Part shown: positions 34,296-44,185 of the stretch, piece by piece
Layout of the letters: the number at the start of each line of letters is the position of its first letter
Position numbering within the stretch: the stretch's first letter is position 1
NCBI GenBank assembly: GCA_016715645.1
Contig: JADJZR010000028.1
Span: 124,001-188,000 of the forward strand
DNA: 64,000 nucleotides
Source of the DNA: Elusimicrobiota bacterium
GTDB lineage: Bacteria; Elusimicrobiota; Elusimicrobia; FEN-1173
Direction of reading: 5' to 3'
Notes under the pieces: model-generated
The model's database searches: none
Told to the model about the DNA's origin: nothing
The model's input: the letters and a program-made list of their open reading frames with translations, nothing else
Translations under genes and position numbers: made by a program

Positions 34296-35079
34296 TCGAA
34301 TATCGTTGCCGCCAAGACGGGCGTTCTGGCTCTGGGCAGGGGCCCTGGGTGTGTTTTTCTTTTTGACGCCGGTTGCGGTCCAAGCGGCGACCGCCGTGGT
34401 TCCATTGCCGACGGCTTTGGATGGAGCCCTTAAATCCATATCCGAACCCCAGCGGTTATCGTCGGTTTTCGAAACGGTGGCGATTCTCACGGCCATTTCC
34501 TTAATCCCATCCGTGTTGATCATGACCACCTGTTTTTTGCGTTTTGTGATTGTCTTGGGCCTGTTGCGTCAGGCGTTGGCTCTCCAACAAACGCCGCCCA
34601 ACCATGTGCTGATCAGCCTGGCGCTGGTGTTGACCTGTTTTGTGATGGCGCCCACCATCGACGAAGTGAATAAAGCGGCCATTCAGCCTTATCGGGAAAA
34701 CGCATTGAAAGCCACGGAAGTCTTGCCCAAAGCCGCGGCGCCGGTACGGAAATTTTTATTGCGCCAAACCCGCAAACGGGAGTTGGGGTTTGCCGTTCGC
34801 ATGGCGAAAATCGAAACGCCCAAAAACGAGGACGATGTGCCGTTTATTGTGCTCGTGACGGCGTTCGTATTGAGCGAACTGAAAACGGGGTTTCAAATGG
34901 GTTTTCTGTTGTTTCTTCCCTTCCTGGTGATTGATTTGGGGGTGTCGAGCGTTCTGATGTCCTTGGGCATGATGATGGTGCCTCCCAGCATGGTGGCGTT
35001 GCCGCTTAAAATATTGCTTTTCATCATGGTGGACGGGTGGGCCCTGATTGCCCAGGGGCTTGTCCAGAGCGTCCGATGA
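34288..35079 (+). CDS. fliP: Flagellar export gate protein FliP
   Basis: The 263-residue protein starts at GTG 34288 with GGAG at 34276-34279. It has a signal/first helix, then IPSVLIMTTCFLRFVIVLGL, the ETPKNEDDVPFIVLVTAFVL segment and FLLFLPFLVIDLGVSSVLMS, all hallmarks of FliP. Five copies form the core of the export pore with FliQ and FliR. It overlaps fliQ by 4 bp. Confidence 0.95.
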   Translation: MVDRISLPPRRAFWLWAGALGVFFFLTPVAVQAATAVVPLPTALDGALKSISEPQRLSSVFETVAILTAISLIPSVLIMTTCFLRFVIVLGLLRQALALQQTPPNHVLISLALVLTCFVMAPTIDEVNKAAIQPYRENALKATEVLPKAAAPVRKFLLRQTRKRELGFAVRMAKIETPKNEDDVPFIVLVTAFVLSELKTGFQMGFLLFLPFLVIDLGVSSVLMSLGMMMVPPSMVALPLKILLFIMVDGWALIAQGLVQSVR

Positions 35080-35345
35080 GCATGGATTACGTGACGGAAC
35101 TGTGGCGCCAATGTTTTTGGGGATCGTTGTTGTTTGCCGGGCCCGTTTTGGCGGTGAGCCTGGTGGTGGGGGTGGTGATCGGTTTGTTTCAGGCGGCCAC
35201 TCAGGTACATGAAATGAGTTTGGTGTTTGTTCCGAAACTGATTTTGGTGGCGGTGGTGGTGGCATTGTTTGGGCATTGGCAGTGGGGTCTGTTGGTTCAG
35301 TTTACCGGTCGTTTGTTAGCCGGTTTGCCGAACCTGGCGAAGTAG
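35076..35345 (+). CDS. fliQ: Flagellar export gate protein FliQ
   Basis: The 89-residue protein has two membrane helices and the FliQ block VVGVVIGLFQAATQVHEMSL, then FVPKLILVAVVVALFGHW. It is part of the FliPQR pore. It lies 15 bp before fliR. Confidence 0.93.
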   Translation: MSMDYVTELWRQCFWGSLLFAGPVLAVSLVVGVVIGLFQAATQVHEMSLVFVPKLILVAVVVALFGHWQWGLLVQFTGRLLAGLPNLAK

Positions 35346-35360
35346 GAGTCACCCAAAAAA

Positions 35361-36128
35361 ATGCCAACCGAACTGGATGCGGCACGGTTTTTTCTCATTT
35401 TCCTACGGGTCTCGGCGTTCGTGACGTTCGCCCCTCCGTTCGGTGGACGCGACGTGCCCGTGGTGGCCCGGGTGGGGTTCGCTGGGTTAACGGCGTTTTT
35501 GTTGGCGGCGTGGGTCCCGTCTCCGGGGTTGTTTCCGACCGATCCCGTTGGATGGGGGTTGGCGGTCGCCATGGAACTGGCGGTGGGGTTGGCTTTGGCG
35601 GGGTTTTGGTCGTTGTTTTTGGGGGGCATTCAGATGGGGGCCCATTTGGTTGCCGCTCAGTTGGGGTTTGGGTGGGGAGGCCTTTTCGATCCAACGGTGG
35701 GCGATTCCGCGGAAGCGCTGGTGTTGTTTCAACGGATGACGGTACTGCTGATTTTCTTTGCGGTGGACGGTCATTTGCGGCTGATGGAGCTATTGACGCG
35801 CAGTGTGCAATGGGCCCCCGTGGGAGAGGCCGTGTTTCGGGCGGCGGCTTTTGAGCTGTGGTCGCGGGCGTTCGCGGACATGTTTGTGACGGGTTTCAAG
35901 CTGGCCGCGCCGGTGACAGCGGCCATTTGGATCCTGACCTTGGCGTTGGGGTTGGTGGGCCGGGCGGCCCCGGCGATGAACCTTCTGTCGTTGGATTTTC
36001 CGTTAAGGACCGCGTTGGGTTTCGTGACGTTGGCGGTGTGCGCGCCCCATTTAACGCGGCTGAGCGAAAAGTTGTTGGCCCAGTTTTTCCAGCGGGCGGA
36101 TGTGTTCGCCCGTTGTTTCGCTCCCTAA
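35361..36128 (+). CDS. fliR: Flagellar export gate protein FliR
   Basis: The 255-residue protein has six or so hydrophobic helices and typical FliR segments (FLIFLRVSAFVTFAPPFGGR, GAHLVAAQLGFGWGGLFDP, GRAAPAMNLLSLDFPLR). It completes the FliPQR pore. It is directly abutted by flhB. Confidence 0.93.
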   Translation: MPTELDAARFFLIFLRVSAFVTFAPPFGGRDVPVVARVGFAGLTAFLLAAWVPSPGLFPTDPVGWGLAVAMELAVGLALAGFWSLFLGGIQMGAHLVAAQLGFGWGGLFDPTVGDSAEALVLFQRMTVLLIFFAVDGHLRLMELLTRSVQWAPVGEAVFRAAAFELWSRAFADMFVTGFKLAAPVTAAIWILTLALGLVGRAAPAMNLLSLDFPLRTALGFVTLAVCAPHLTRLSEKLLAQFFQRADVFARCFAP

Positions 36129-37199
36129 ATGAGCCTTTTTTCTGACGACGGAAAAACAGAGAAACCCACACCCCGGCGCCTGGAAAAGGCCCGTAAAGAA
36201 GGAACCGTCGCCCAGAGCCGGGAAGTGCCCGCGGCCGCGTCGTTGGCCATGGGGGTTGTGGCCATCGGCGCGATCGGTGCGTTGTGGCGAACCCGGTGGG
36301 CCTCGTTGTGGGGAGATATCAGTTCGGCGCTCGCCCGGGTTCCTCACGAAGACGCGCATATTTTCGAACCCATCCAACATTCGATTCTGAGTCTCTTGCT
36401 GTTGTTCGCGCCCATTTTGGTGGCGGCGGCGGGAGGGGCGTTGGTGTTTGGCTGGGCTCAGACCGGGTTTATGATGACGCCCCAACTGCTCCGCCCGAAG
36501 TTTGAACGGCTTAATCCTCTGCCGGGGTTCGGGCGGTTGGTGTCTTTTCGTCAATGGACCGACGCGGGCAAAACGGCTGTCAAAGCGGCGGGGTTTTCTT
36601 GGATCGCGTATCTTTCGCTTAAAGTGTTTATGGGGCTAGCGCCGGCCATGGCGGATTTGGCTCCGGCCCAGATGGCGTCCCAGATCTGGGAGGTCTCGTC
36701 AAAAATGTTGTGGCGGTGCACGCTGTTTTTCGTCGTCGTGGCCGCGTGGGATTACTTTAAAGAATTTCGGCGTGTTCAACAGGACTTGCGAATGACGTTT
36801 CAGCAGGTGAAAGACGAAAACCGCGAAACCGAAGGAAATCCCCAAATCAAATCCCGGTTGCGCCAACTGATGCGCAAAATGGGAACCCGGCGCATGATGA
36901 GCCGTGTCCCCAAAGCCGACGTGGTGGTCACCAACCCAACCCATTTGGCTGTGGCCATTCATTACGGTCCGCGGATGAAAGCTCCAGAAGTGGTGGCCAA
37001 GGGAGCCGGTTTGATGGCCAAAAAAATTCGGGAAACCGCCCTGGCTCATGGGGTTCCACTGTTGGAAAACAAGCCCTTGGCACAACTCTTGTATAAGAAA
37101 GTAGAGATAGGTGACGCCGTGCCTGTGGGGCTCTATCAGGCCGTCGCTGAGGTTTTGGCTTATGTCTATCGACTTAAAAATCGCATACCAAACCGGTAA
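36129..37199 (+). CDS. flhB: Flagellar export specificity switch FlhB
   Basis: The 356-residue protein starts with the family opening (DDGKTEKPTPRRLEKARKEG), has four membrane helices and carries the self-cleaving NPTH motif at 269-272. The C-terminal FlhB-C domain is complete (NKPLAQLLYKKVEIGDAVP). Cleavage with FliK triggers the switch from hook to filament export. The gene abuts fliR. Confidence 0.96.
   Translation: MSLFSDDGKTEKPTPRRLEKARKEGTVAQSREVPAAASLAMGVVAIGAIGALWRTRWASLWGDISSALARVPHEDAHIFEPIQHSILSLLLLFAPILVAAAGGALVFGWAQTGFMMTPQLLRPKFERLNPLPGFGRLVSFRQWTDAGKTAVKAAGFSWIAYLSLKVFMGLAPAMADLAPAQMASQIWEVSSKMLWRCTLFFVVVAAWDYFKEFRRVQQDLRMTFQQVKDENRETEGNPQIKSRLRQLMRKMGTRRMMSRVPKADVVVTNPTHLAVAIHYGPRMKAPEVVAKGAGLMAKKIRETALAHGVPLLENKPLAQLLYKKVEIGDAVPVGLYQAVAEVLAYVYRLKNRIPNR
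37077..37093 (+). promoter_or_regulatory. Weak sigma54-like sequence before flhA
   Basis: TTGGCACAACTCTTGTA matches the -24 element fully, but -12 reads GT, not GC. It lies in the 3' end of flhB, 113 bp before flhA. It may be a weak or dead promoter, or chance. Confidence 0.3.
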
Positions 37200-37205
37200 C
37201 AGCCG

Positions 37206-39314
37206 GTGAGCACGGCCGAGGTGACCCCCGCCAAGGGGCGGGCTCGGTTGTGGGACCTGATGGGCGCGGTGGGCCTGTTGGGGGTGTTGTCCATTATGAT
37301 TGTGCCCCTGCCGCCCTGGTCTTTGAGCGTGCTGGTGGTCACCAACCTGGCGTTGTCTGTGATGGTCCTGTTGGTGGTGATGGGGATCCAGGACGTGTTG
37401 GACTTTTCAATTTTTCCATCGGTTCTGCTGGGGTTGACTTTGTTTCGGTTGGCGTTGAACCTGGCCAGCACGAAACTGATTTTGTTGTCGGGTAACCCCG
37501 GTGCGGTCATTGAGGCGTTCGGAAAAGTGGTGGTGCGCGGTGATGCGGTGGTGGGGTTTGTGGTGTTTCTGATTTTGGTGGTGGTGCAGTTTTTGGTGAT
37601 CACGAAAGGCTCCGAACGGGTGTCGGAAGTGGCGGCGCGGTTTACCTTGGACGCGATGCCCGGCAAACAAATGGCCGTGGACGCGGAAATGAACGCCGGT
37701 TTGATCGATGAAAAAACAGCCCGGACTCGGCGTGAGTCCATTCAACGGGAAGCGGATTTTTACGGCGCTATGGACGGCGCCTCGAAGTTTGTGCGCGGCG
37801 ATGCGGTGGCGGGGCTGGTGGTGGTGGCGGTGAACATCATCGGCGGGGTGATCATCGGGATGATGAGACGCAACATGGACGTGTTGGATGTTTTGCGGAC
37901 GTATACGGTTTTGACCATCGGCGATGGACTGGCGCATCAGATCCCGGCGTTGGTGGTATCAACGGCGGCGGGCGTTTTGGTCACCCGCTCGGCCACACGC
38001 GCGCCCGTGGGGCAGGAATGGGCGCGCCAGTTGTCGGCCAATCCCCGGTCCATCGGCATGGCGGCGGGCACCATGGGAATTTTAGGTGTGACCGGCGTTA
38101 TCACGGGCCTGCCCATCGTTCCCTTTTTGGCTGTGGGCGGCGGGTTGGCGGCCATGGCGTATGTGGCCCGGCGAGCGGGGGCGGCTCCGGTGACGGTCAC
38201 CAAACCTCGTCCCGCCTCCTCGGACTCGACTAAAACCGCTCCCGAAGACATGGCGGCTTTATTGACGGTGGAACCGTTGGAACTGGAATTGGGATTCGGC
38301 CTGCTGTTTTTGGTGGAAGGATCGGAAGGGGATTTGTTGGAACGGGTGGGCCACATTCGACGCCGGTTGGCCAAGGAGTTGGGGATCGTGGTTCCCCCGG
38401 TTCGGATACGCGATTCCAGTTTGCTCCCGCCCAACACATACGCGCTCAAAATTCGCGGAATGGAAGTGGCCCGGGGAGATCTGATGCCCGGCCACGCCCT
38501 GGCTTTGGCCGATGCCCACGACGGCCGAAACCTGGCCGCGACGTTGCGGGGCATACCGGCCAAGGAACCCGCGTTCGGTTTGCCCGCCCTGTGGGTTCCC
38601 GACGGGGAACGACGCAAAGCGTCCCAGGAAGGCATTACCGTGGTGGACAACGGGGCTGTGCTGGCCACCCATTTGACCGAACTTTTGTTGGACCACGCCC
38701 ACGAAATTTTGAGCCGACAAGACCTTCAAACCCTTCTCAACGATTTGAAAGCCCGGGGCCAAAACGTCACGGTGGACGAAGTGGTTCCCGCCCTTCTTCC
38801 CCTGGGGACTGTCCACCGCGTGCTTCAAAACCTCTTGGCGGAGCGGGTCTCGGTTCGCAACCTCGCGGTGATCTTGGAATCGTTGGCCGAAGCGGCCACG
38901 ATGAGCAAAGATCCGGATCTGTTGACGGAATACGCCCGGGCGGCTTTGGCCCGGCAGATTTCCCAGCAATACCGCGACGCGGACGGCACGCTGTGGTGCG
39001 CCACCCTGTCGCCGGCCGTGGAACGGCGGTTGCAAGAAAGCCTGTCTCGAAGCGAGCGGGGCGCCCGGTTAATTTTGGATCCGCCCTTTTCCGACGATTT
39101 GGTGCGGATGATTTCCCAGCGGTTGGCATCGCCCGCCAACGGCGCGGAAAAACCCGTGTTGTTGTGCGCCGCGGGTTTGCGCCCCTACGTGAAACGCTAC
39201 TTTGATCGGTTCTTGCCGAAACTGGCGGTGTTGTCAACCAACGAGGTGACGGCCGATACCCGAGTGAAAACCTTGGGTGTGGTGGATGTGCCGACCCGGG
39301 TGGCGGTGTCGTGA
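37206..39314 (+). CDS. flhA: Flagellar export gate protein FlhA
   Basis: The 702-residue protein starts at GTG 37206. It has eight predicted membrane helices in the first 330 residues, the FHIPEP-type segment (SIFPSVLLGLTLFRLALNLA, FVVFLILVVVQFLVITKGSE, LDAMPGKQMAVDAEMNAGLI) and a complete C-terminal cytoplasmic domain that receives chaperone-substrate complexes. It overlaps fliA by 4 bp. The usual neighbours flhF and flhG are not present. Confidence 0.96.
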   Translation: MSTAEVTPAKGRARLWDLMGAVGLLGVLSIMIVPLPPWSLSVLVVTNLALSVMVLLVVMGIQDVLDFSIFPSVLLGLTLFRLALNLASTKLILLSGNPGAVIEAFGKVVVRGDAVVGFVVFLILVVVQFLVITKGSERVSEVAARFTLDAMPGKQMAVDAEMNAGLIDEKTARTRRESIQREADFYGAMDGASKFVRGDAVAGLVVVAVNIIGGVIIGMMRRNMDVLDVLRTYTVLTIGDGLAHQIPALVVSTAAGVLVTRSATRAPVGQEWARQLSANPRSIGMAAGTMGILGVTGVITGLPIVPFLAVGGGLAAMAYVARRAGAAPVTVTKPRPASSDSTKTAPEDMAALLTVEPLELELGFGLLFLVEGSEGDLLERVGHIRRRLAKELGIVVPPVRIRDSSLLPPNTYALKIRGMEVARGDLMPGHALALADAHDGRNLAATLRGIPAKEPAFGLPALWVPDGERRKASQEGITVVDNGAVLATHLTELLLDHAHEILSRQDLQTLLNDLKARGQNVTVDEVVPALLPLGTVHRVLQNLLAERVSVRNLAVILESLAEAATMSKDPDLLTEYARAALARQISQQYRDADGTLWCATLSPAVERRLQESLSRSERGARLILDPPFSDDLVRMISQRLASPANGAEKPVLLCAAGLRPYVKRYFDRFLPKLAVLSTNEVTADTRVKTLGVVDVPTRVAVS

Positions 39315-40153
39315 CGCCTCCGACCAAAAAAAGCGGGGCGGCCGCGATGGGGTTCGCGTCCATGGTTCCCAATAACATTCAGGCCCTCTGGACCCGGTAC
39401 GCTCAGGGCCGCGACCCGACCATCCGAGAAGAGATTTTGGCTTTGCACGCGCCTCTGGTGCGCTACATTGTCGGCCGGATGAAAGCGGTTCTGGTCCCCC
39501 AGGCGGACCGGGACGATTTGGAAAGCGCCGGCGCTTTGGGATTAATCAAGGCGTTCGACCGCTTTGACCCGTCGCGCAACGTGAAATTCGATACGTTCGC
39601 TTACCGATGGATTCAAGGAAGCGTTCTGGATCATTTGCGCGGGTTGGACCCGTTGGGGCGGGGGGCGCGCCGACGGGTGGAGACCTACCGCCGGTTTCAA
39701 AGCGCTTTGCGCGAGGAGTTGGGTCGGGACCCTTCCCAGGAAGAGCTTCGCACGGCCATGGGGTTGTCGCCGGAGGCCATGCGGGATTTGTGTTGGGAAG
39801 TGTCCCACGCCACGTCGATCTCGTTGGACGCGGTGGACATGACGTCGGATGGGCCCCACGATTTGGCGTTGGCTTCGTCCATGGAAGACGGCGGGCCCCA
39901 CGCGCTGGACAGCCTTGAAAAACAAGAAACCATTCATCAGATGAAATCCGCCTTGGAGGCGTTGCCGCAAAAAGAACGGCTGGTATTGGCCTTGTACTAC
40001 ACGGAAGAATTGACGTTTCGGGAGATCGGCACGGCGTTGGGGGTGACCGAATCCCGGGCGTGCCAAATTCATACCCGGGCGGTCGCGGCCGTTAAGGAAA
40101 CCCTCGGGATCGCGTCGAAATCGTCCGCGGTTCGCGCGCAAGGGGAGGTTTAA
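39311..40153 (+). CDS. fliA: Flagellar sigma factor FliA (sigma28)
   Basis: The 280-residue protein starts at GTG 39311. Region 2 (LVRYIVGRMKAVL, DLESAGALGLIKAFDRFDPS, KFDTFAYRWIQGSVLDHLR), region 3 and region 4 (EALPQKERLVLALYYTEELT, LGVTESRACQIHTRAVAAVK) are complete. It directs late flagellar and chemotaxis genes through TAAA-N15-GCCGATAA promoters, of which three candidates occur in this window. The anti-sigma FlgM is encoded at 49090. Confidence 0.95.
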   Translation: MTPPTKKSGAAAMGFASMVPNNIQALWTRYAQGRDPTIREEILALHAPLVRYIVGRMKAVLVPQADRDDLESAGALGLIKAFDRFDPSRNVKFDTFAYRWIQGSVLDHLRGLDPLGRGARRRVETYRRFQSALREELGRDPSQEELRTAMGLSPEAMRDLCWEVSHATSISLDAVDMTSDGPHDLALASSMEDGGPHALDSLEKQETIHQMKSALEALPQKERLVLALYYTEELTFREIGTALGVTESRACQIHTRAVAAVKETLGIASKSSAVRAQGEV

Positions 40154-40519
40154 ATGGAATCGCGTCGATACGTTCCCAGCCGTCATCCGGATCGGACTTT
40201 GTTTCGGGTGGAATACCCCTTCGGCCAGCGGCCCCGGGCCCGTTTGAATGACGAATCATACGAGGTTTTAGATCTCAGCGAAAAAGGACTCCGGCTCAAC
40301 AATGAGGGGCTCAAGGGGTTTACGGCGGGCGCGTCGGTGCGGGCGGCTGTGCGTTTTGAAGACGACGTGGTGGCCGTGGCGGGTCGGGTGTTGCGGTCCA
40401 ACCCGCGGGAAACGGTTCTTGTTTTAACCGAAGGGTTTACATTGGAGCGCGTTCGCCGGGAAGAGCGCCGGTTGATTCGCGGCAACCCCAAAGGCAATTC
40501 GTCGACAGGAGAACGATGA
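40154..40519 (+). CDS. PilZ-domain protein
   Basis: The 121-residue single-domain protein has a PilZ-like layout: an arginine-bearing N-terminal stretch, VLDLSEKGLRL matching the D-x-S-x-x-G motif, and a beta-barrel C-terminal part (AVRFEDDVVAVAGRVLR). Such proteins bind c-di-GMP and often brake motility. It starts right after the fliA stop and overlaps the kinase gene by 4 bp (ATGA). Confidence 0.8.
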   Translation: MESRRYVPSRHPDRTLFRVEYPFGQRPRARLNDESYEVLDLSEKGLRLNNEGLKGFTAGASVRAAVRFEDDVVAVAGRVLRSNPRETVLVLTEGFTLERVRREERRLIRGNPKGNSSTGER

Positions 40520-43016
40520 GCATGGGCGCTTCCTCGTTTTTTTCGCGGCCTAAAAAGTCGAAACTGTATCGGTTGGGTGTCGCGGTCATTTCCCGACTGA
40601 TGTCCGTGATGGATCGATTGCCGCTGGCCACGGCCACGTTGGCCATTAGCATGGGATTGACCCTGTGGGTGGTTCAAATGTCTGAACCGGTGGCGGGCCC
40701 AGGGGGGTGCGTTCATCCGTGTGGTTGTTGGCGGGGGGAACGGCGTTCAGCGTGTTTCTCTTTGTGGTGATTCGGGTGGCCACGCGGGGCCGGGCGAGGG
40801 GGATGTCGCTGGCTCGGCGAATTGCCCGGCGGTTGAACGCGGTCCAGGAAAAAATGCGGCTGGCCATGGCGGGATCCAACGACGGGTTGTGGGATTGGGA
40901 TATCCCCTCCAATACGGTGACCACGTCGGGACGGTTTCGGGAACTGTTGGGATATCCTCCGGTGGAAGCCGTGGAACCCCGCGGTGAATTCATGATGCGT
41001 TTTCACCCCCAAGACCGGCCGGAAGTGGAAAAGGCCATCCAAAACCATTTGGAATCGGGCTGGCCCCTGCGGGTGGAGTGCCGGTTTCAGGCCAACGACG
41101 GTTCCTACCGTTGGTTCCGGTTTACCGGCATGGCGGCGCAAAAGCCGGACAACACCGCGGATCGGCTGGTGGGCGTCATCTCCGACATTACCGACCATAA
41201 AAACGCCGAAGATTCGTTAACCCGCTACGTCCACGAAATGGAGGGCTCACGAAGCCAAATTCACGAGCAAACCGCCCGCCTAAAAACCCAAGCGGAGGAA
41301 CTTTCCCGCGCCAAAGAGCAGGCCGACGCGGCCAACTTAGCCAAGAGCACTTTTTTGGCCACCATGAGCCATGAGATCCGCACGCCCATGAACGCCATTA
41401 TCGGCATGTCCGAACTGTTGGGCGAAACCAATTTGGACCCTGAACAGAAGAAGTATGTAAAAATTCTTTCCCGCGCCGGAGAAAACCTGTTGGATCTGAT
41501 CAATGACATTTTGGATTTGTCTAAAGTGGAAGCGGGTCGAATGGATTTAGAGACCATCGATTTTGACGTGCGGGAACTGGTGGAACGGGTGGGGGAAATG
41601 ATGGGGATGCGGGCGTTTTCAAAAGGGCTGGAATTAACCTGTTATGTGGCCGGGGACCTCAATACGCGCCGACGGGGAGATCCCACGCGGTTGCGCCAGG
41701 TGTTGGTAAACTTGGTGGGCAACGCGGTCAAGTTTACGGAAAAAGGCGATGTGGCTGTGACGGTCCGCTCCGACCCCTCGGCCGCCGACGGAGAATCCAT
41801 CCTCTTTACCGTCAAAGATTCGGGCATCGGCATTCCGCCCGAAAAAGTGAAATCTCTGTTCGGCACGTTCACCCAAGTGGATTCGTCGACCACGCGAAAA
41901 TACGGAGGGACCGGGTTGGGGTTGGCCATTTCCAAGCGGTTGGTGGAAATGATGAACGGAAAAATCGTTGTGGAAAGCGCGCCGGGGCAAGGAAGCACGT
42001 TTTCGTTTCGCGTGCGGTTGCCGCTGGGCGCGTTGGACCCTTTGCTGGCGACGCGGCGGGAAGAAGACAGCGCTCTCTTTCCAGGCCGGCGGGTCCTGGT
42101 GGCCGACGATAATCCCGTCAACCGCCAAATTGTCCGGGACTATCTTGGACCTACGGGGATTCTGTTGGCCGAAGCGTCCGATGCCACTCAGGCGTTGGCT
42201 ATTTTGGAATCCGCGTGGGCGAGGAACGAAACTTTCGATGCGGTTCTCCTGGATGGCCGGATGCCGCCCAAAGGGGAGTTGAATCTGGCGGAGACCATTC
42301 GCTGCCATCCCCAGGGAAAAGAAATTCCTATTTCGCTCCTCTCCTCGGATCCGCGGGAAGGCGACGCGGCCCGAGCGAAAGAACTGGGTATTGTCCGCAA
42401 CATCAATAAGCCCCTTAAACGCCATGAAATTTATGATGTCTTGAGAACGCTCCTCAGCAAAGTGCCGAACCCGGCAGCTTCCTCAACGCCTGTGACCGGT
42501 CCGGTCACAGCGGCCTCGCCGGATGGTCCCGCGACCCCCACCGCGCCCGTTCCCTCGTTGGCGGCGCCACCCGGTGCGGTGGAAAAGAAACCGGCCTCGG
42601 ATGTTCGGCCGTTGCGGATTTTGTTGGTGGACGACTCGGAAGATAACCGATTTTTGGTTTTGGCTTTGTTTCGGGAATCACCGCACCTGTTTCAGCCGGC
42701 GGAGAACGGAAAAGAGGCCTTGGACTATTTCCAAAAAGCCGTGGTCGGGCCCCAGGACGCGTTGGCGACGCGCCGATTCGATATTGTGTTGATGGACGTT
42801 CAAATGCCCATCATGGACGGCTACGCCGCCACCCGAGCGATCCGCGCCTGGGAAACAGAAAAAGGATTGCCCCACACGCCCATCTACGCCCTCAGCGCGA
42901 ACGCGTTAAAAGAGGACGAGGCCCGATCCCTGGAAGCCGGTTGCGACGGCCATCTCACCAAACCCGTCCGCAAAGCCACGCTCCTCACCCTCCTCTCAAA
43001 AATCAATTCTCTCTAG
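40516..43016 (+). CDS. Hybrid sensor kinase (2 TM, PAS, HK, two receivers), apparent frameshift in N-terminus
   Basis: From 40516 the frame gives an N-terminal helix (LATATLAISMGLTLWVV) and breaks at a G6 tract (40702-40707). The rest is in the -1 frame from 40707: second helix, PAS (LAMAGSNDGLWDWDIPSN), HisKA (LATMSHEIRTPMNAIIGM), HATPase and two receivers. The first receiver has a weak motif (VLLDGRMPPKGE); the second is canonical (FDIVLMDVQMPIMDGYAATR). One more G would fuse the frames into about 833 residues. It is coupled to the PilZ gene. The sensed signal is unknown; position suggests flagellar or c-di-GMP control. Confidence 0.85.
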
Positions 43017-43039
43017 TGCTCGGATGTCTTTTGCTCTTC

Positions 43040-44185
43040 TCACTTTTGTTCGTAGGATTTGGCGCGGGCGTAGATGTTGGGGATGCCGGCCAGGGACCGG
43101 TATTTTGAAATTGTTCGCACGGCGAGAATAATCCCCTTCTCTTTTTTTAGGCGCGCGGCGATTTCGGGGTCTCGAAAGGGTTCGGGAATTTTGCCTGCCC
43201 GAAAAAGGGTTTCCTCCGTTTCCAGGATCCGCGCGAGGTGGGCCAACACGCCGTGAATGGATCCCCGGCCCAAGAAATCTTTGAGCGGCAATTCTTGGTT
43301 CCAGGGGGCCAGGATGGCCTTGGCCGAAATGGCCCGGCTGACCGTGCTGGGGTGAAGACCCAACTGCGCGGCCAACTTCTCTTGGGTAAAATCTTTCAAA
43401 GTTTCTTCTTTGCCGCTGGACAAAAATTCATTTTGATGGTTCAACACGGCCTCTAAAATTTGGTTCATGGTGGATCGGCGGGCGTTCACCAGTTCCATGG
43501 ACTGAACCAATTTGGCTAAAGCCTGGCGATCGGAAGGGGATAACGAAGGGTCTTTTTTGAGCGCGGCCAGCTTGTCGTACTGGATGGCGTAGCGGCCTCG
43601 GCCGTAACGCAACGAGGTGTATCGAATCGAAAACCCCTCGCCGTCTTTTTCGATGTGGGCGATGCGGGAGAAGGCGCTGTAGTTTTCCGGGGACGTGGAT
43701 GGGGAACTAAAAAATTCGGCTCGGATCCCAATTTCAGTGGTTAAATCCAACAGGCGTTTTGATTCCTCGATGGTCAAGCCGCAGGCCCGAGCGATGGTTT
43801 CGGGCGATGCGGACCGTTCGGCGTAGAGAAAATAGGTTTCGAAATTGGATCGGCCGATGCGTTGGCACAGGGCGATCAAATCTTTTTTCTCTTCCAACAA
43901 AGACTGAATATCGGCGTCTCCCGACGCGGGGGATGCCTCGTCGCGCAGTTCCAAAAACCCGGAGGTCAACCCCGTGCGCGGATAACGCTGATAGGAAAAC
44001 AGTTTTTTGCCGGGATCGTCCGTCAGAAAGAACCGTCGAAAAAGAGGATGGCGCTCAACCGAAAGGACCAGCTGGCCGAAACTGTCTTCCGGAAGCGACA
44101 TGACCCGCGCAATTTTGAGGCGGGGGACCAACTGTTGAAGGGTCCGTGGCCGCGGGGACGGTCGTGGAGCGGGTCCGAGGTTCAT
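43040..44185 (-). CDS. rpoN: Divergent RNA polymerase sigma54 factor RpoN
   Basis: The 381-residue protein is shorter than usual (about 450-500). Region I is present but glutamine-poor (RTLQQLVPRLKIARVMSLPE). Region III has the core and HTH parts (DFTQEKLAAQLGLHPSTVSR, followed by ILAPWNQELPLKDFLGRGSI), and the RpoN box is divergent (AVRTISKYRSLAGIP). The start is ATG 44185, overlapping the kinase stop by 4 bp; a longer frame to 44269 would lie inside the kinase. Its pairing with a kinase and three sigma54 flagellar promoters suggests a motility-dedicated sigma54. Confidence 0.85.
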   Translation of the reverse strand: MNLGPAPRPSPRPRTLQQLVPRLKIARVMSLPEDSFGQLVLSVERHPLFRRFFLTDDPGKKLFSYQRYPRTGLTSGFLELRDEASPASGDADIQSLLEEKKDLIALCQRIGRSNFETYFLYAERSASPETIARACGLTIEESKRLLDLTTEIGIRAEFFSSPSTSPENYSAFSRIAHIEKDGEGFSIRYTSLRYGRGRYAIQYDKLAALKKDPSLSPSDRQALAKLVQSMELVNARRSTMNQILEAVLNHQNEFLSSGKEETLKDFTQEKLAAQLGLHPSTVSRAISAKAILAPWNQELPLKDFLGRGSIHGVLAHLARILETEETLFRAGKIPEPFRDPEIAARLKKEKGIILAVRTISKYRSLAGIPNIYARAKSYEQK

